A stretch of DNA of 64,000 nt, taken from assembly GCA_027490215.1 (NCBI GenBank), contig JAIXYO010000030.1, positions 43,329 through 107,328 of the forward strand, read 5' to 3'. The notes beneath the pieces were generated by a model. The model did no database searches. It worked only from the letters and a program-made list of their open reading frames with translations, and was not told where the DNA came from. Source of the stretch: Rubrivivax sp. GTDB taxonomy: Bacteria > Pseudomonadota > Gammaproteobacteria > Burkholderiales > Burkholderiaceae_C. Every line of letters begins with the position of its first letter. Within the stretch, counting starts at the first letter, position 1. Shown here piece after piece: positions 9,011-17,444 of this stretch. Position numbers and translations under genes: made by a program.

Positions 9011-10150
9011 ATGACCCGATCGCCACTGAACACGATGCTCAAGAAACTGACCTCCCTGGCCGCCCCCGCGGTTGCCGCTTCGGCCTTGTTATGGGGCGTC
9101 CCGGTCGCGGCGCAGGAGGAAGAGAAGGTTCTCAACATCTACAACTGGTCGGACTACATCGCGCCCGACACGATCGCGAATTTCGAGAAGGAAACCGGCA
9201 TCAAGGTGCGCTACGACAATTTCGACAACAACGAAATCGTCCATGCCAAGCTGGTCGCCGGCAAGACGGGCTACGACATCGTCGTCCCCTCGTCGAACTG
9301 GGCCAAGTTGCAGGCTGATGGCGGTCTGTTGGCCAAGCTCGACAAGTCGAAGCTGCCAAACCTCAAGAACCTCGATCCGGCCATTCAGGCTCAGCTCGCC
9401 AAGCTCGACCCCGGCAACGAGTACATGGTGAACTGGCTCTGGGGTTACACCACCGTCGGCATCAATGTCGACAAGGTCAAGGCAGCTCTCGGTGGGCTGC
9501 CGATGCCCGACAACGTCTGGGACCTCGTGTTCAAGCCGGAGTACATCTCCAAACTGAAGTCATGCGGCGTCTCCTTCCTCGATTCACCGACTGAAGTGGT
9601 GCCCGCGGCCCTGCACTACCTCGGCAAGCCACCGTACAGCAAATCGGCCGGCGACTATGCCGCCGCCGCCGCGCTGCTGAAGGCGATTCGTCCAAGCGTC
9701 ACCTTGTTCAGCTCGTCGGGCTACATCAACGACATGGCCAATGGCAGCATTTGCGTGGCGCTCGGCTGGTCCGGCGACATCAACATCGCACGCCAGCGCG
9801 CGATCGACGGCAAGACGGGGCAAAAGCTCGAGGCCTTGATCCCGAAAACGGGCGGAGTGCTGTTCTTCGACGTGATGGTGATCCCCGCCGATGCACCGCA
9901 CCCAGGCAATGCACTCAAGTGGATCAACTACATCCTGAAGCCCGAGGTGCACGCAGCGATCACCAACAAGGTGTTCTATGCCAACCCGAACGCCGCATCA
10001 CGCCCGTTCGTGAAGCCCGAGGTCGCCAACAACCCCACCGTTTTCCTGTCCGAACAGGACATGAAGCTGATGGCCGCACCCGACTCCCTCCCCAATGACC
10101 TGCGCCGCTTGATGACACGCACCTACACCTCTTTCAAGACCGGCCTTTGA
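9011..10150 (+). CDS. potF: Putrescine ABC transporter, periplasmic binding protein
   Basis: 379 residues with a classical signal peptide (about residues 1-34, ending GVPVAAQ) and the polyamine-binding fold: NIYNWSDYIAPDTIANFEKE, YDNFDNNEI, YDIVVPSSNW, and the ligand-contacting tryptophan in GWSGDINIARQRA. The ATG at 9011 has GGAG eight bases upstream. It starts a tight potFGHI group preceded by about 100 bp that could hold a separate promoter. In the family the protein captures putrescine in the periplasm and delivers it to PotHI. Confidence 0.93.
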   Translation: MTRSPLNTMLKKLTSLAAPAVAASALLWGVPVAAQEEEKVLNIYNWSDYIAPDTIANFEKETGIKVRYDNFDNNEIVHAKLVAGKTGYDIVVPSSNWAKLQADGGLLAKLDKSKLPNLKNLDPAIQAQLAKLDPGNEYMVNWLWGYTTVGINVDKVKAALGGLPMPDNVWDLVFKPEYISKLKSCGVSFLDSPTEVVPAALHYLGKPPYSKSAGDYAAAAALLKAIRPSVTLFSSSGYINDMANGSICVALGWSGDINIARQRAIDGKTGQKLEALIPKTGGVLFFDVMVIPADAPHPGNALKWINYILKPEVHAAITNKVFYANPNAASRPFVKPEVANNPTVFLSEQDMKLMAAPDSLPNDLRRLMTRTYTSFKTGL

Positions 10151-10162
10151 TGCCCTGACCAG

Positions 10163-11302
10163 ATGGCGCCCTCCATGAGCAGCACGCCGACGAACGATCC
10201 GTCGAAGTTCCTTCAAATCCGCAACGTCACCAAGGACTTCAGCGGCTACAAGGCGGTCAACGACGTCACCCTTGACGTGGCCAAGGGCGAGATCTTCGCC
10301 CTGCTCGGCTCGTCGGGCTGCGGCAAGTCGACCTTGCTGCGCATGCTGGCGCGCTTCGAGACGCCGACCTCGGGACAGATCCTGTTGAATGGGCAGGACC
10401 TCGAAGGCATGCCGGCCTACGAATGCCCGATGAACATGATGTTCCAGAGTTATGCGCTGTTCCCGCACATGACGGTGTGGGACAACGTGGCCTTCGGACC
10501 TCGCCGCGCCGGCATGAGCAAGGACGAAGTGGCCACGCGCGTCGAGGAGATGCTCAAGCTCGTGCAACTCGGCAAGTTCGCCAAGCGCAAGCCCCATCAG
10601 CTCTCTGGCGGTCAACAGCAGCGTGTGGCACTGGCGCGCAGCCTGGCGAGGAAGCCGCAGTTGCTGCTGCTCGACGAGCCGCTGGGCGCGCTCGACAAGA
10701 AGCTGCGGGAGGAAACGCAGATCGAGCTGGTCAACATCATCGAGAACGTCGGCGTCACCTGCGTGATGGTCACCCACGACCAGGAAGAGGCGATGACGAT
10801 GGCCTCGCGCATCGCGGTGATGAGCGAAGGTCGCTTCCTGCAGGTCGGCGCGCCGAGCGACATCTATGAAACACCGGCCACCCGCTTCGTGGCCGACTTC
10901 ATCGGCAACGTCAACCTGATGGATGGCACGCTGACCGACGACCACCCTGACCACGTCGTGATCGAGTGCGCTGACTGCAAGCACTATGTCGGCCACGGCA
11001 TCACGGGCAGCGAGGGCATGGCCGTGACAGTCGCCTTGCGCCCGGAAAAGATCCGCATTGGCCGCCAGCCGCTTCCACCGAGTGATGGTGAGCCCACGGG
11101 CGGGCTGAACCGCGTGAAGGGCACGATCAAGGACATGTCGTACTTCGGCAGCTTCACCGTCTACCACCTGGCACTCGCCAGCGGTCAGATCCTGAAGATC
11201 AGCGAGAGCAACACCCATCGCCACCGGGACGACGAACTGACCTGGGGTGACACCGCTTGGGCGAGCTGGTCACCCATGGCACATGTGGTGCTGACGGCAT
11301 GA
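10163..11302 (+). CDS. potG: Putrescine ABC transporter, ATP-binding protein
   Basis: 379-residue ABC ATPase. Walker A (GSSGCGKSTLLRM), Q-loop (MFQSYALFPHMTVWDNV), signature (LSGGQQQRVALARSL), Walker B (LLLLDEPLGALDKKL) and the switch histidine (MVTHDQEEAMTM) are all present. A C-terminal TOBE domain (about residues 290-375) is typical of PotG. The start may be 10163 or the ATG at 10175. The stop overlaps the potH start by ATGA, implying translational coupling. Confidence 0.93.
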   Translation: MAPSMSSTPTNDPSKFLQIRNVTKDFSGYKAVNDVTLDVAKGEIFALLGSSGCGKSTLLRMLARFETPTSGQILLNGQDLEGMPAYECPMNMMFQSYALFPHMTVWDNVAFGPRRAGMSKDEVATRVEEMLKLVQLGKFAKRKPHQLSGGQQQRVALARSLARKPQLLLLDEPLGALDKKLREETQIELVNIIENVGVTCVMVTHDQEEAMTMASRIAVMSEGRFLQVGAPSDIYETPATRFVADFIGNVNLMDGTLTDDHPDHVVIECADCKHYVGHGITGSEGMAVTVALRPEKIRIGRQPLPPSDGEPTGGLNRVKGTIKDMSYFGSFTVYHLALASGQILKISESNTHRHRDDELTWGDTAWASWSPMAHVVLTA

Positions 11303-12222
11303 AAGCCGTGCTGAGCAGGTTGCTGACCGGCCGCTCGGCGGTGATCGGCATTCCGTACCTGTGGCTGCTGATCTTCTTCCTGTTTCCGTTCCTGATCGTC
11401 ATGAAGATCAGCGTCTCCGAGATGGAGACGGTGACCTTCAAGGACATCATCACCTACAGCGAAAACGCGCTTGCCTTGACGCTGCGCTTCACGACCTACA
11501 TGTTCATCACGCAGGACGATCTTTATTACAAGACCTACCTGTCGAGCCTCAAGTACGCCGCGGTCACCACTTTTTTCTGCCTGCTAATCGGCTATCCCTT
11601 CGCCTATTTCATGGCGCGCGCCAAGGCCACCGCGCAGCCTGCGCTGCTGATGCTGGTGATGCTGCCGTTCTGGACCTCCTTCCTGTTGCGTGTCTATGCC
11701 TGGAAGGGCCTGCTCAGCGAAAACGGCTGGGCGCACGATCTGCTGGTGGGAAGCGGCCTCGATCAGGTGCTCGCATCCCTCGGGCTGATCCCGGCGCCCG
11801 GCCAGTTGATGAACACGCCGTTCTCGCTGGTGCTGGGCATGACCTACACCTACCTGCCGTTCATGATCCTGCCGCTGTACTCCAACCTGTCGAAGATGGA
11901 CCTGCGGCTGCTTGAAGCCGCAGCCGATCTGGGCGCCACACCGTTCACCGCGTTCTGGAAGATCACCGTTCCGTTGTCGAAGGCCGGGATCATTGCCGGC
12001 TCGATGCTGGTGTTCATTCCCTGCGTCGGCGAGTTCGTCATTCCCGAGTTGCTGGGCGGGCCCCAGACACTGATGATCGGCCGCGTGCTGTGGGATGAGT
12101 TCTTCAGCAACAACGACTGGCCGATGGCGTCATCGGTCGCCGTGGTGATGGTGCTGCTGATCATCGTGCCGCTCGCGATCTTCAACAAGTACCAGGCCGA
12201 AGCCACGGAGGTCCGGAAGTGA
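11299..12222 (+). CDS. potH: Putrescine ABC transporter permease PotH
   Basis: 307-residue inner-membrane permease with about six hydrophobic segments and the EAA loop (LEAAADLGATPFTAFWKITVPLSK) that contacts the ATPase. The ATG at 11299 overlaps the potG stop (ATGA), which decides this start over an upstream in-frame ATG at 11257. The gene ends overlapping the GTG of potI. It pairs with PotI to form the translocation channel. Confidence 0.92.
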   Translation: MKAVLSRLLTGRSAVIGIPYLWLLIFFLFPFLIVMKISVSEMETVTFKDIITYSENALALTLRFTTYMFITQDDLYYKTYLSSLKYAAVTTFFCLLIGYPFAYFMARAKATAQPALLMLVMLPFWTSFLLRVYAWKGLLSENGWAHDLLVGSGLDQVLASLGLIPAPGQLMNTPFSLVLGMTYTYLPFMILPLYSNLSKMDLRLLEAAADLGATPFTAFWKITVPLSKAGIIAGSMLVFIPCVGEFVIPELLGGPQTLMIGRVLWDEFFSNNDWPMASSVAVVMVLLIIVPLAIFNKYQAEATEVRK

Positions 12223-13061
12223 ACGCGAGCGCGTTCAACCGCTGGTTCGGCAAAGGCTGGCTGACGCTGGGCTTCGCCTTCTTGTACCTGCCGATCGTCG
12301 CGCTGGTCGTCTTTTCGTTCAACGACTCGCCAGTGCCCAATTCGTGGCGCGGCTTCACGCTGAAGTGGTACGTGGCGCTGGCCAACGACAGGGAGATGAT
12401 CACCGCCTTCTGGCTGTCGATGAAGATCGCCTTCTTCACCGCATGCGCCTCGGTCATCCTCGGCACGCTCGCAGCCTTCGCGCTGGTCAAGTACCGGCGC
12501 TTCACCGGCCGAACGCTGTTCTCAGGCATGGTCAATGCGCCGCTGGTGATGCCCGAGGTCATCGTTGGTCTGTCGCTGCTGCTGATGCTGGTGTCGGTAC
12601 AACGCGCCCTGGGGTTTCCGGATCGCGGTTCGCTGACCATCTGGATGGGCCACCTGCTGCTGGGCATGTCCTATGCGACGGTGGTGATCCAGGCCCGGCT
12701 GCAGGACCTCAATCCCCAGCTGGAAGAGGCCGCCATGGACCTCGGCGCGCGGCCCTGGCAGGTCTTCACGCTGGTCACGTTGCCGATGATCGCGCAGTCG
12801 CTGCTGTCGGCCTGGCTTTTGACCTTCACGCTGTCGCTCGACGACGTGGTGCTGTCGGCCTTCCTGTCCGGCCCGGGCTCGACGACGATGCCGCTGGTCA
12901 TCTTTTCGCGCGCCAGGCTGGGCCTGAACCCGTCGGTGAATGCAGTCGCGACGGTGATCGTCGTCGTCGTGGCGATCGGCGTTGTGGTCGCGAGCTACCT
13001 GATTGCCCGCGGCGAGCGCAACCGATCCCTTGAGGTTGCAGCCGCCAATCGCACCAACTGA
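12219..13061 (+). CDS. potI: Putrescine ABC transporter permease PotI (GTG start)
   Basis: 280 residues, second half of the permease dimer, with about six membrane spans and the EAA motif around LEEAAMDLGARPWQVFTLVTLP. The start is GTG at 12219, overlapping the potH stop (GTGA). LSLDDVVLSAFLSGPG is typical of PotC/PotI proteins. The porin gene follows 48 bp downstream. Confidence 0.92.
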   Translation: MNASAFNRWFGKGWLTLGFAFLYLPIVALVVFSFNDSPVPNSWRGFTLKWYVALANDREMITAFWLSMKIAFFTACASVILGTLAAFALVKYRRFTGRTLFSGMVNAPLVMPEVIVGLSLLLMLVSVQRALGFPDRGSLTIWMGHLLLGMSYATVVIQARLQDLNPQLEEAAMDLGARPWQVFTLVTLPMIAQSLLSAWLLTFTLSLDDVVLSAFLSGPGSTTMPLVIFSRARLGLNPSVNAVATVIVVVVAIGVVVASYLIARGERNRSLEVAAANRTN

Positions 13062-13109
13062 ACACATTCAGAGCCCCGTTTGACCTGATTCACTGACCGA
13101 GGATTAACC

Positions 13110-14525
13110 ATGAAGTTATGGCAACCCACCCTGCTCACCCTGGCCATCGCTGCGGCGTTTCCCCTGCCTGCGGCAGCCGGCACCAACGAAGAGTTGCTCA
13201 AGGAACTGAGGGCGCTGCGCGATCGCGTGACGCAGTTGGAGGAAAAGCTGAAAGCGGTCGACAAGGCGAAAGCCGTGGCCGCGCCACCAGCGCCTGTCGC
13301 TGTGTTGCCTCCTCCGGCACCGCCCGCACCGGCGGGCATGACACCTGATCAGGCCCGCGAGCTGTCACGACTCGCCATCAAGGTCGACTCGCTCGAGGAG
13401 GCCCAGGAGACCTCGTTCGCCAAAGGCTTGACGATCAACGGCAGCATCGACCCGACCTTCATCTACAACCGCGCGCAGAACCGGGCTGGCTTCCAGTTTC
13501 TGAACCAGGTGCAGGTGGGTCCCTACGCCTACGACAACTCGTTCTTCGGCACCGCCACGCTGGACATCCAGAAAGAGCTCGAGGGCGGCACCAAATTCCG
13601 CCTGACGATCATGCCCGAGCGCGGCGTCGGCTCGCAGATCAACTTTGCATCGATCGTGCACGAGGCCAGCGTGTCGATCCCGATCGCTGGCGAGGAGACT
13701 CGCTTGTTCGCCGGTCAGATTCCGGACTGGTCGGGCTATGAATTGCTGCCCTCCAAGGACAACAAGCTGGTCACTCACAACCTGCTGTTCGACCTGATCG
13801 CGCCGCTGGCCTACACCGGTGTCGGTCTGGAATTGACGCGCGGCGACTGGGTCCTCAAGGGGATCGTCGGCAACTTCAATTCGACCAAGCGGGAGCCGAA
13901 CGAGAAATCGCCAGTGTTTGCGTACCGCGGCGATTACTCGATCAACGAATACTCGGGCATTGGATTCTCTGGCGTCCACGGCAAGGCGGCTAATCTCGTG
14001 CAGGGCACCAGCGACACCGGCTTGCATCTCTTCGAAGTCGATGGCTACTACACGCGCGGCGACTGGACCGCCCAAGGGCAGATCAGCTACGGGCAGCAAT
14101 CCAAGGCGGCCATTGCCATCAAGGACGACGGCAGCCTGCAGACCGCCCGCTGGGTGGGTGCCTCGGCGCTGGCAGCGTACAAGATCACACCACGGCTGGA
14201 AGGCGTCGTCCGGGGCGACTACATCTACAACCGCAAGAATGGTGGCGGCTTGCTGGGCTTTGGCGGCGATCCGCTCAACGGTATCGGGCCGGGCTTTGAC
14301 GGCACCACCGACGGCGACGGCAACTTGATCCCGGTTGGCAGCCGACGTGGTGCCAACCGCTATGCGCTGAGCGTCGGCGGCAATTACCAATTCAACGAGT
14401 ACACCATCTTCAAGCTGGAATACCGCTTCGATGGCGCCACGAAACGCGTTTTCGAGTACGTCGACAACGGCACCTTCAAGAAAACCAACCACCTGTTCGG
14501 CGCGCAGATGGTCGTGAGCTTCTGA
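13110..14525 (+). CDS. Outer-membrane beta-barrel porin, DUF3138-like
   Basis: 471 residues. A signal peptide (about 1-22, ending PLPAAAG) is followed by a short coiled coil (LLKELRALRDRVTQLEEKLK), a proline/alanine-rich linker, then a long region of alternating hydrophobic/aromatic strands that ends in phenylalanine (VVSF), the usual signal for outer-membrane barrel assembly. The overall plan matches DUF3138 porins of betaproteobacteria. Its stop overlaps the start of puuC (TGATG), so it is translationally tied to the polyamine operon. A role in letting polyamines or related cations cross the outer membrane is inferred from this coupling, not from the sequence. Confidence 0.75.
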   Translation: MKLWQPTLLTLAIAAAFPLPAAAGTNEELLKELRALRDRVTQLEEKLKAVDKAKAVAAPPAPVAVLPPPAPPAPAGMTPDQARELSRLAIKVDSLEEAQETSFAKGLTINGSIDPTFIYNRAQNRAGFQFLNQVQVGPYAYDNSFFGTATLDIQKELEGGTKFRLTIMPERGVGSQINFASIVHEASVSIPIAGEETRLFAGQIPDWSGYELLPSKDNKLVTHNLLFDLIAPLAYTGVGLELTRGDWVLKGIVGNFNSTKREPNEKSPVFAYRGDYSINEYSGIGFSGVHGKAANLVQGTSDTGLHLFEVDGYYTRGDWTAQGQISYGQQSKAAIAIKDDGSLQTARWVGASALAAYKITPRLEGVVRGDYIYNRKNGGGLLGFGGDPLNGIGPGFDGTTDGDGNLIPVGSRRGANRYALSVGGNYQFNEYTIFKLEYRFDGATKRVFEYVDNGTFKKTNHLFGAQMVVSF

Positions 14526-16024
14526 TGAACAGCCCCGCTGCGTCCCGCGATTGGCATGCGCTGGCCGCAGCGTGCCGGCCCGATGGCCGCATGTTCATCG
14601 AAGGCGAGCGGCGCGCATCGGCTGCAGGCGAGAACTTCGCCTGCATCTCGCCGATCGACGGCCGCACGATCGCGCAAGTGGCGCGCGGTCAGGCGGTGGA
14701 CATCGATGCCGCAGTTCGATCGGCGCGTCGATCTTTCGACGACGGCCGCTGGGCCCACAAGCCACCGGCGGTTCGCAAGAAGATCCTGCTGCGTTTCGCT
14801 GAAAAAATCCTGGCCGCGAAGGACGAACTCGCGCTGCTCGAAACGCTGGACATGGGCAAGCCGATCCAGCACAGCCTCGGCGTCGATGTCACGTCAAGCG
14901 CGCGTTGCATCGCCTGGTACGGCGAAGCCGTCGACAAGATTTACGACGAGATCGCTCCAACCGCACGCAGTGCGCTGGCCATGATCACCCGCGAACCGAT
15001 GGGCGTCATTGGCGCCATCGTGCCCTGGAACTACCCGATGATCATGTCGGCCTGGAAACTCGGGCCGGCGCTGGCCGCGGGTAACAGCGTTGTGCTCAAG
15101 CCGAGCGAGAAGTCTCCGCTGACCGCCCTGCGACTGGCCGAACTCGCGATCGAGGCCGGTCTGCCCGAAGGCGTGTTCAACGTCGTGCCAGGCTACGGCC
15201 ACGAGGCCGGCGAGGCCCTGGCGCTGCACATGGAGGTCGACGCGATCGGCTTCACCGGCAGCACCCGCGTCGGCCGCAAGATGCTGGAGTACGCTGGCCG
15301 CAGCAACCTGAAGCGCGTCTACAACGAGCTCGGCGGCAAGTCTGCCTTTGTGGTGTTCGATGACTTCAACGACATCGCGCGCGCCGCCTGCACCGTGGCC
15401 GGCAGCATGTTCTTCAACCAGGGCGAGAGCTGCAATGCACCGTCGCGCGTCCTGGTGCACGACAGCGTCGCCGACGAATTCATCGCCACCGTCGCCGCCG
15501 AAGCACCGAAGTACCAGCCCGGCGACCCGCTCAGCGGCGCCGCACCGATGGGTGCGCTGGTCGACGACGGCCAGCTGCGCACCGTGCTCGGCTACATTGA
15601 TGCCGGCCACTCCGATGGCGCGCGACTGGTCGTCGGCGGTCACCAGAGTCGTGCTGAAACAGGCGGCTACTTCGTCGAACCGACGGTGTTCGATGGCGTC
15701 ACCAACCAGATGAAGATCGCCCGCGAGGAAATCTTCGGGCCGGTGATGTCGGTGATTCGCTTCAAGACCGAAGCCGAGGCGATCGCGATCGCGAACGACT
15801 CGCCCTATGGCCTGCAGGCCAGCGTCTGGAGCCACCAGATCGACCGTGCCCACCGCACAGCGCGCGCACTGCGCGCCGGCACGGTGCATGTGAATCAGTA
15901 CGACGAAGACGACATCACCGTACCTTTCGGCGGCTTCAAGCAGAGCGGCAACGGACGCGACAAATCACTGCACGCCTTCGACAAGTACACCGAGCTGAAG
16001 ACGACGTGGATTCGCATCGATTAG
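14525..16024 (+). CDS. puuC: Gamma-glutamyl-gamma-aminobutyraldehyde dehydrogenase
   Basis: NAD(P)-dependent aldehyde dehydrogenase of 499 residues, oxidising gamma-glutamyl-aminobutyraldehyde (and probably aminobutyraldehyde) to the acid. The cofactor-binding GFTGSTRVGRKM, catalytic glutamate in NELGGKSAFVVF and catalytic cysteine in NQGESCNAPSR are present. NPYLATAA-type GS motifs are absent, confirming it is not a fusion. The start overlaps the porin stop. It is followed by a REP-like repeat and then gabT. Confidence 0.88.
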   Translation: MNSPAASRDWHALAAACRPDGRMFIEGERRASAAGENFACISPIDGRTIAQVARGQAVDIDAAVRSARRSFDDGRWAHKPPAVRKKILLRFAEKILAAKDELALLETLDMGKPIQHSLGVDVTSSARCIAWYGEAVDKIYDEIAPTARSALAMITREPMGVIGAIVPWNYPMIMSAWKLGPALAAGNSVVLKPSEKSPLTALRLAELAIEAGLPEGVFNVVPGYGHEAGEALALHMEVDAIGFTGSTRVGRKMLEYAGRSNLKRVYNELGGKSAFVVFDDFNDIARAACTVAGSMFFNQGESCNAPSRVLVHDSVADEFIATVAAEAPKYQPGDPLSGAAPMGALVDDGQLRTVLGYIDAGHSDGARLVVGGHQSRAETGGYFVEPTVFDGVTNQMKIAREEIFGPVMSVIRFKTEAEAIAIANDSPYGLQASVWSHQIDRAHRTARALRAGTVHVNQYDEDDITVPFGGFKQSGNGRDKSLHAFDKYTELKTTWIRID

Positions 16025-16025
16025 C

Positions 16026-16110
16026 CCCCCAGTCGCTCACGCTCCTGCCCCAGGGACCTGACGGGGCCACTTCGTGTCCCTGGGGCGCCACCCAGCGGCC
16101 CGGCAAAGCC
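16026..16110. repeat. REP-like palindromic repeat between puuC and gabT
   Basis: Begins CCCCCAGTCGCTCACGCTCC and contains perfect 10-bp arms CCCCAGGGAC (16048-16057) and GTCCCTGGGG (16076-16085), followed by a GCGGCCCGGC tail. A related element with the same head (CCCCCA..GTCGC..GCTCCTGCCCC) and tail (GGGGCGGCCCGGC) occurs on the minus strand inside tex at 45582-45645. This suggests a dispersed genomic repeat family. It could also act as an mRNA-stabilising hairpin or a terminator, though no T-run follows. Confidence 0.55.
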
Positions 16111-16156
16111 GGTTCCGCGGGCGTTGCTTGATCGGTCTGGTGCCAAGGAGACATTC

Positions 16157-17440
16157 ATGAATCATTCCCCCAACGAACAACTGATGGCCCGCAAGGCCGC
16201 GGCCACGCCACGTGGCGTTGGCGTGATGGGCACGTTCTTCGCCGACCATGCCGAGAACGCCGAGCTGTGGGACATCGAAGGCCGTCGCTACATTGACTTC
16301 GCTGGTGGCATCGCGGTGATGAACACCGGTCACCGCCACCCCAAGGTCATCGCGGCGATCGAAGCGCAGCTCAAGCGCTTCACCCACACCTGCTACCAGG
16401 TGGTGCCGTACGAGGGCTACATCGCGCTCGCCGAAAAGCTCAACGCGCTGACACCCGGCAGACATGCGAAGAAGACTGCGCTGTTCAGCACCGGCGCCGA
16501 GGCGGTCGAGAACGCGATCAAGATCGCCCGCGCCCACACCAAGCGCGCTGGTGTGATCGCCTTCAGCGGCGCCTTTCATGGCCGCAGCCTTTTCGCCGTC
16601 GCGCTGACCGGCAAAGTGCAGCCCTACAAGGCCCAATTCGGGCCCTTCCCGCCCGAGCTATACCACGCGCCCTTTCCCTGCCACTGTGCGAGCCTCGACG
16701 AGGTCAAGAAGGCGGTGTACCAGCTGTTCAAGGCCGACATCGAGCCCAGCCGCGTGGCCGCGATCATCTTCGAGCCAGTACAGGGCGAAGGCGGCTTCAA
16801 TGTGATTCAGGCGGCCGCCGTGCGATGGCTGCGCGAACTGTGCGACGAGCACGGCATCGTGCTGATCGCCGACGAGGTGCAGACCGGTTTCGGCCGCACG
16901 GGCAAGCTGTTCGCCATGCAGCACTTCGACGTCGTACCCGACATCCTGATCAGCGCGAAATCGCTGGCCGCCGGCCTGCCGCTGTCAGCGGTGACCGGTC
17001 GAGCCGAGATCATGGACGCACCGAACCCTGGTGGCTTGGGTGGCACCTACGCCGGTAACCCCGTGGCCATCGCGGCGGCCCATGCGGTCATCGATGTGAT
17101 GGCCGACGAGGGCCTGCCTGAACGCGGCCAGCAGCTTGGCGATCGACTGAAAGCACTGCTGAACGGCATGCGCACAGAGGTGCCGCAGATCGCTGATGTG
17201 CGTGGCCTGGGCGGCATGGTTGCGGTCGAATTCAACCAGGCGGGTACTGACGAACCCGATGCCGATTTCACCAAGCGTGTGCAGTCGGCTGCCTTGAAGC
17301 ATGGCCTGATCCTGCTGACCTGCGGGGTCTACGGCAACGTCGTGCGCTTCATGTTCCCGCTGACGATCCCGACCGCGCATTTCGATGAAGCCATGGGCAT
17401 GCTGACCGCTGCCTTGCGCGATGCCGTTGTGCCCGCCTGA
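16157..17440 (+). CDS. gabT: 4-aminobutyrate aminotransferase
   Basis: Class III PLP aminotransferase, 427 residues, transferring the amino group of GABA to 2-oxoglutarate to give succinate semialdehyde. Family motifs: GGIAVMNTGHRHPKV, STGAEAVENAIKIAR, FHGRSLFAVALTGK, IADEVQTGFGRTG and the PLP lysine in LISAKSLAAGLPLSA. The ATG at 16157 follows AAGGAG by 6-7 bases and is preferred over the in-frame start at 16124. It completes the pathway from putrescine or guanidinobutyrate to a TCA-cycle precursor. Confidence 0.9.
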   Translation: MNHSPNEQLMARKAAATPRGVGVMGTFFADHAENAELWDIEGRRYIDFAGGIAVMNTGHRHPKVIAAIEAQLKRFTHTCYQVVPYEGYIALAEKLNALTPGRHAKKTALFSTGAEAVENAIKIARAHTKRAGVIAFSGAFHGRSLFAVALTGKVQPYKAQFGPFPPELYHAPFPCHCASLDEVKKAVYQLFKADIEPSRVAAIIFEPVQGEGGFNVIQAAAVRWLRELCDEHGIVLIADEVQTGFGRTGKLFAMQHFDVVPDILISAKSLAAGLPLSAVTGRAEIMDAPNPGGLGGTYAGNPVAIAAAHAVIDVMADEGLPERGQQLGDRLKALLNGMRTEVPQIADVRGLGGMVAVEFNQAGTDEPDADFTKRVQSAALKHGLILLTCGVYGNVVRFMFPLTIPTAHFDEAMGMLTAALRDAVVPA

Positions 17441-17444
17441 GGCC

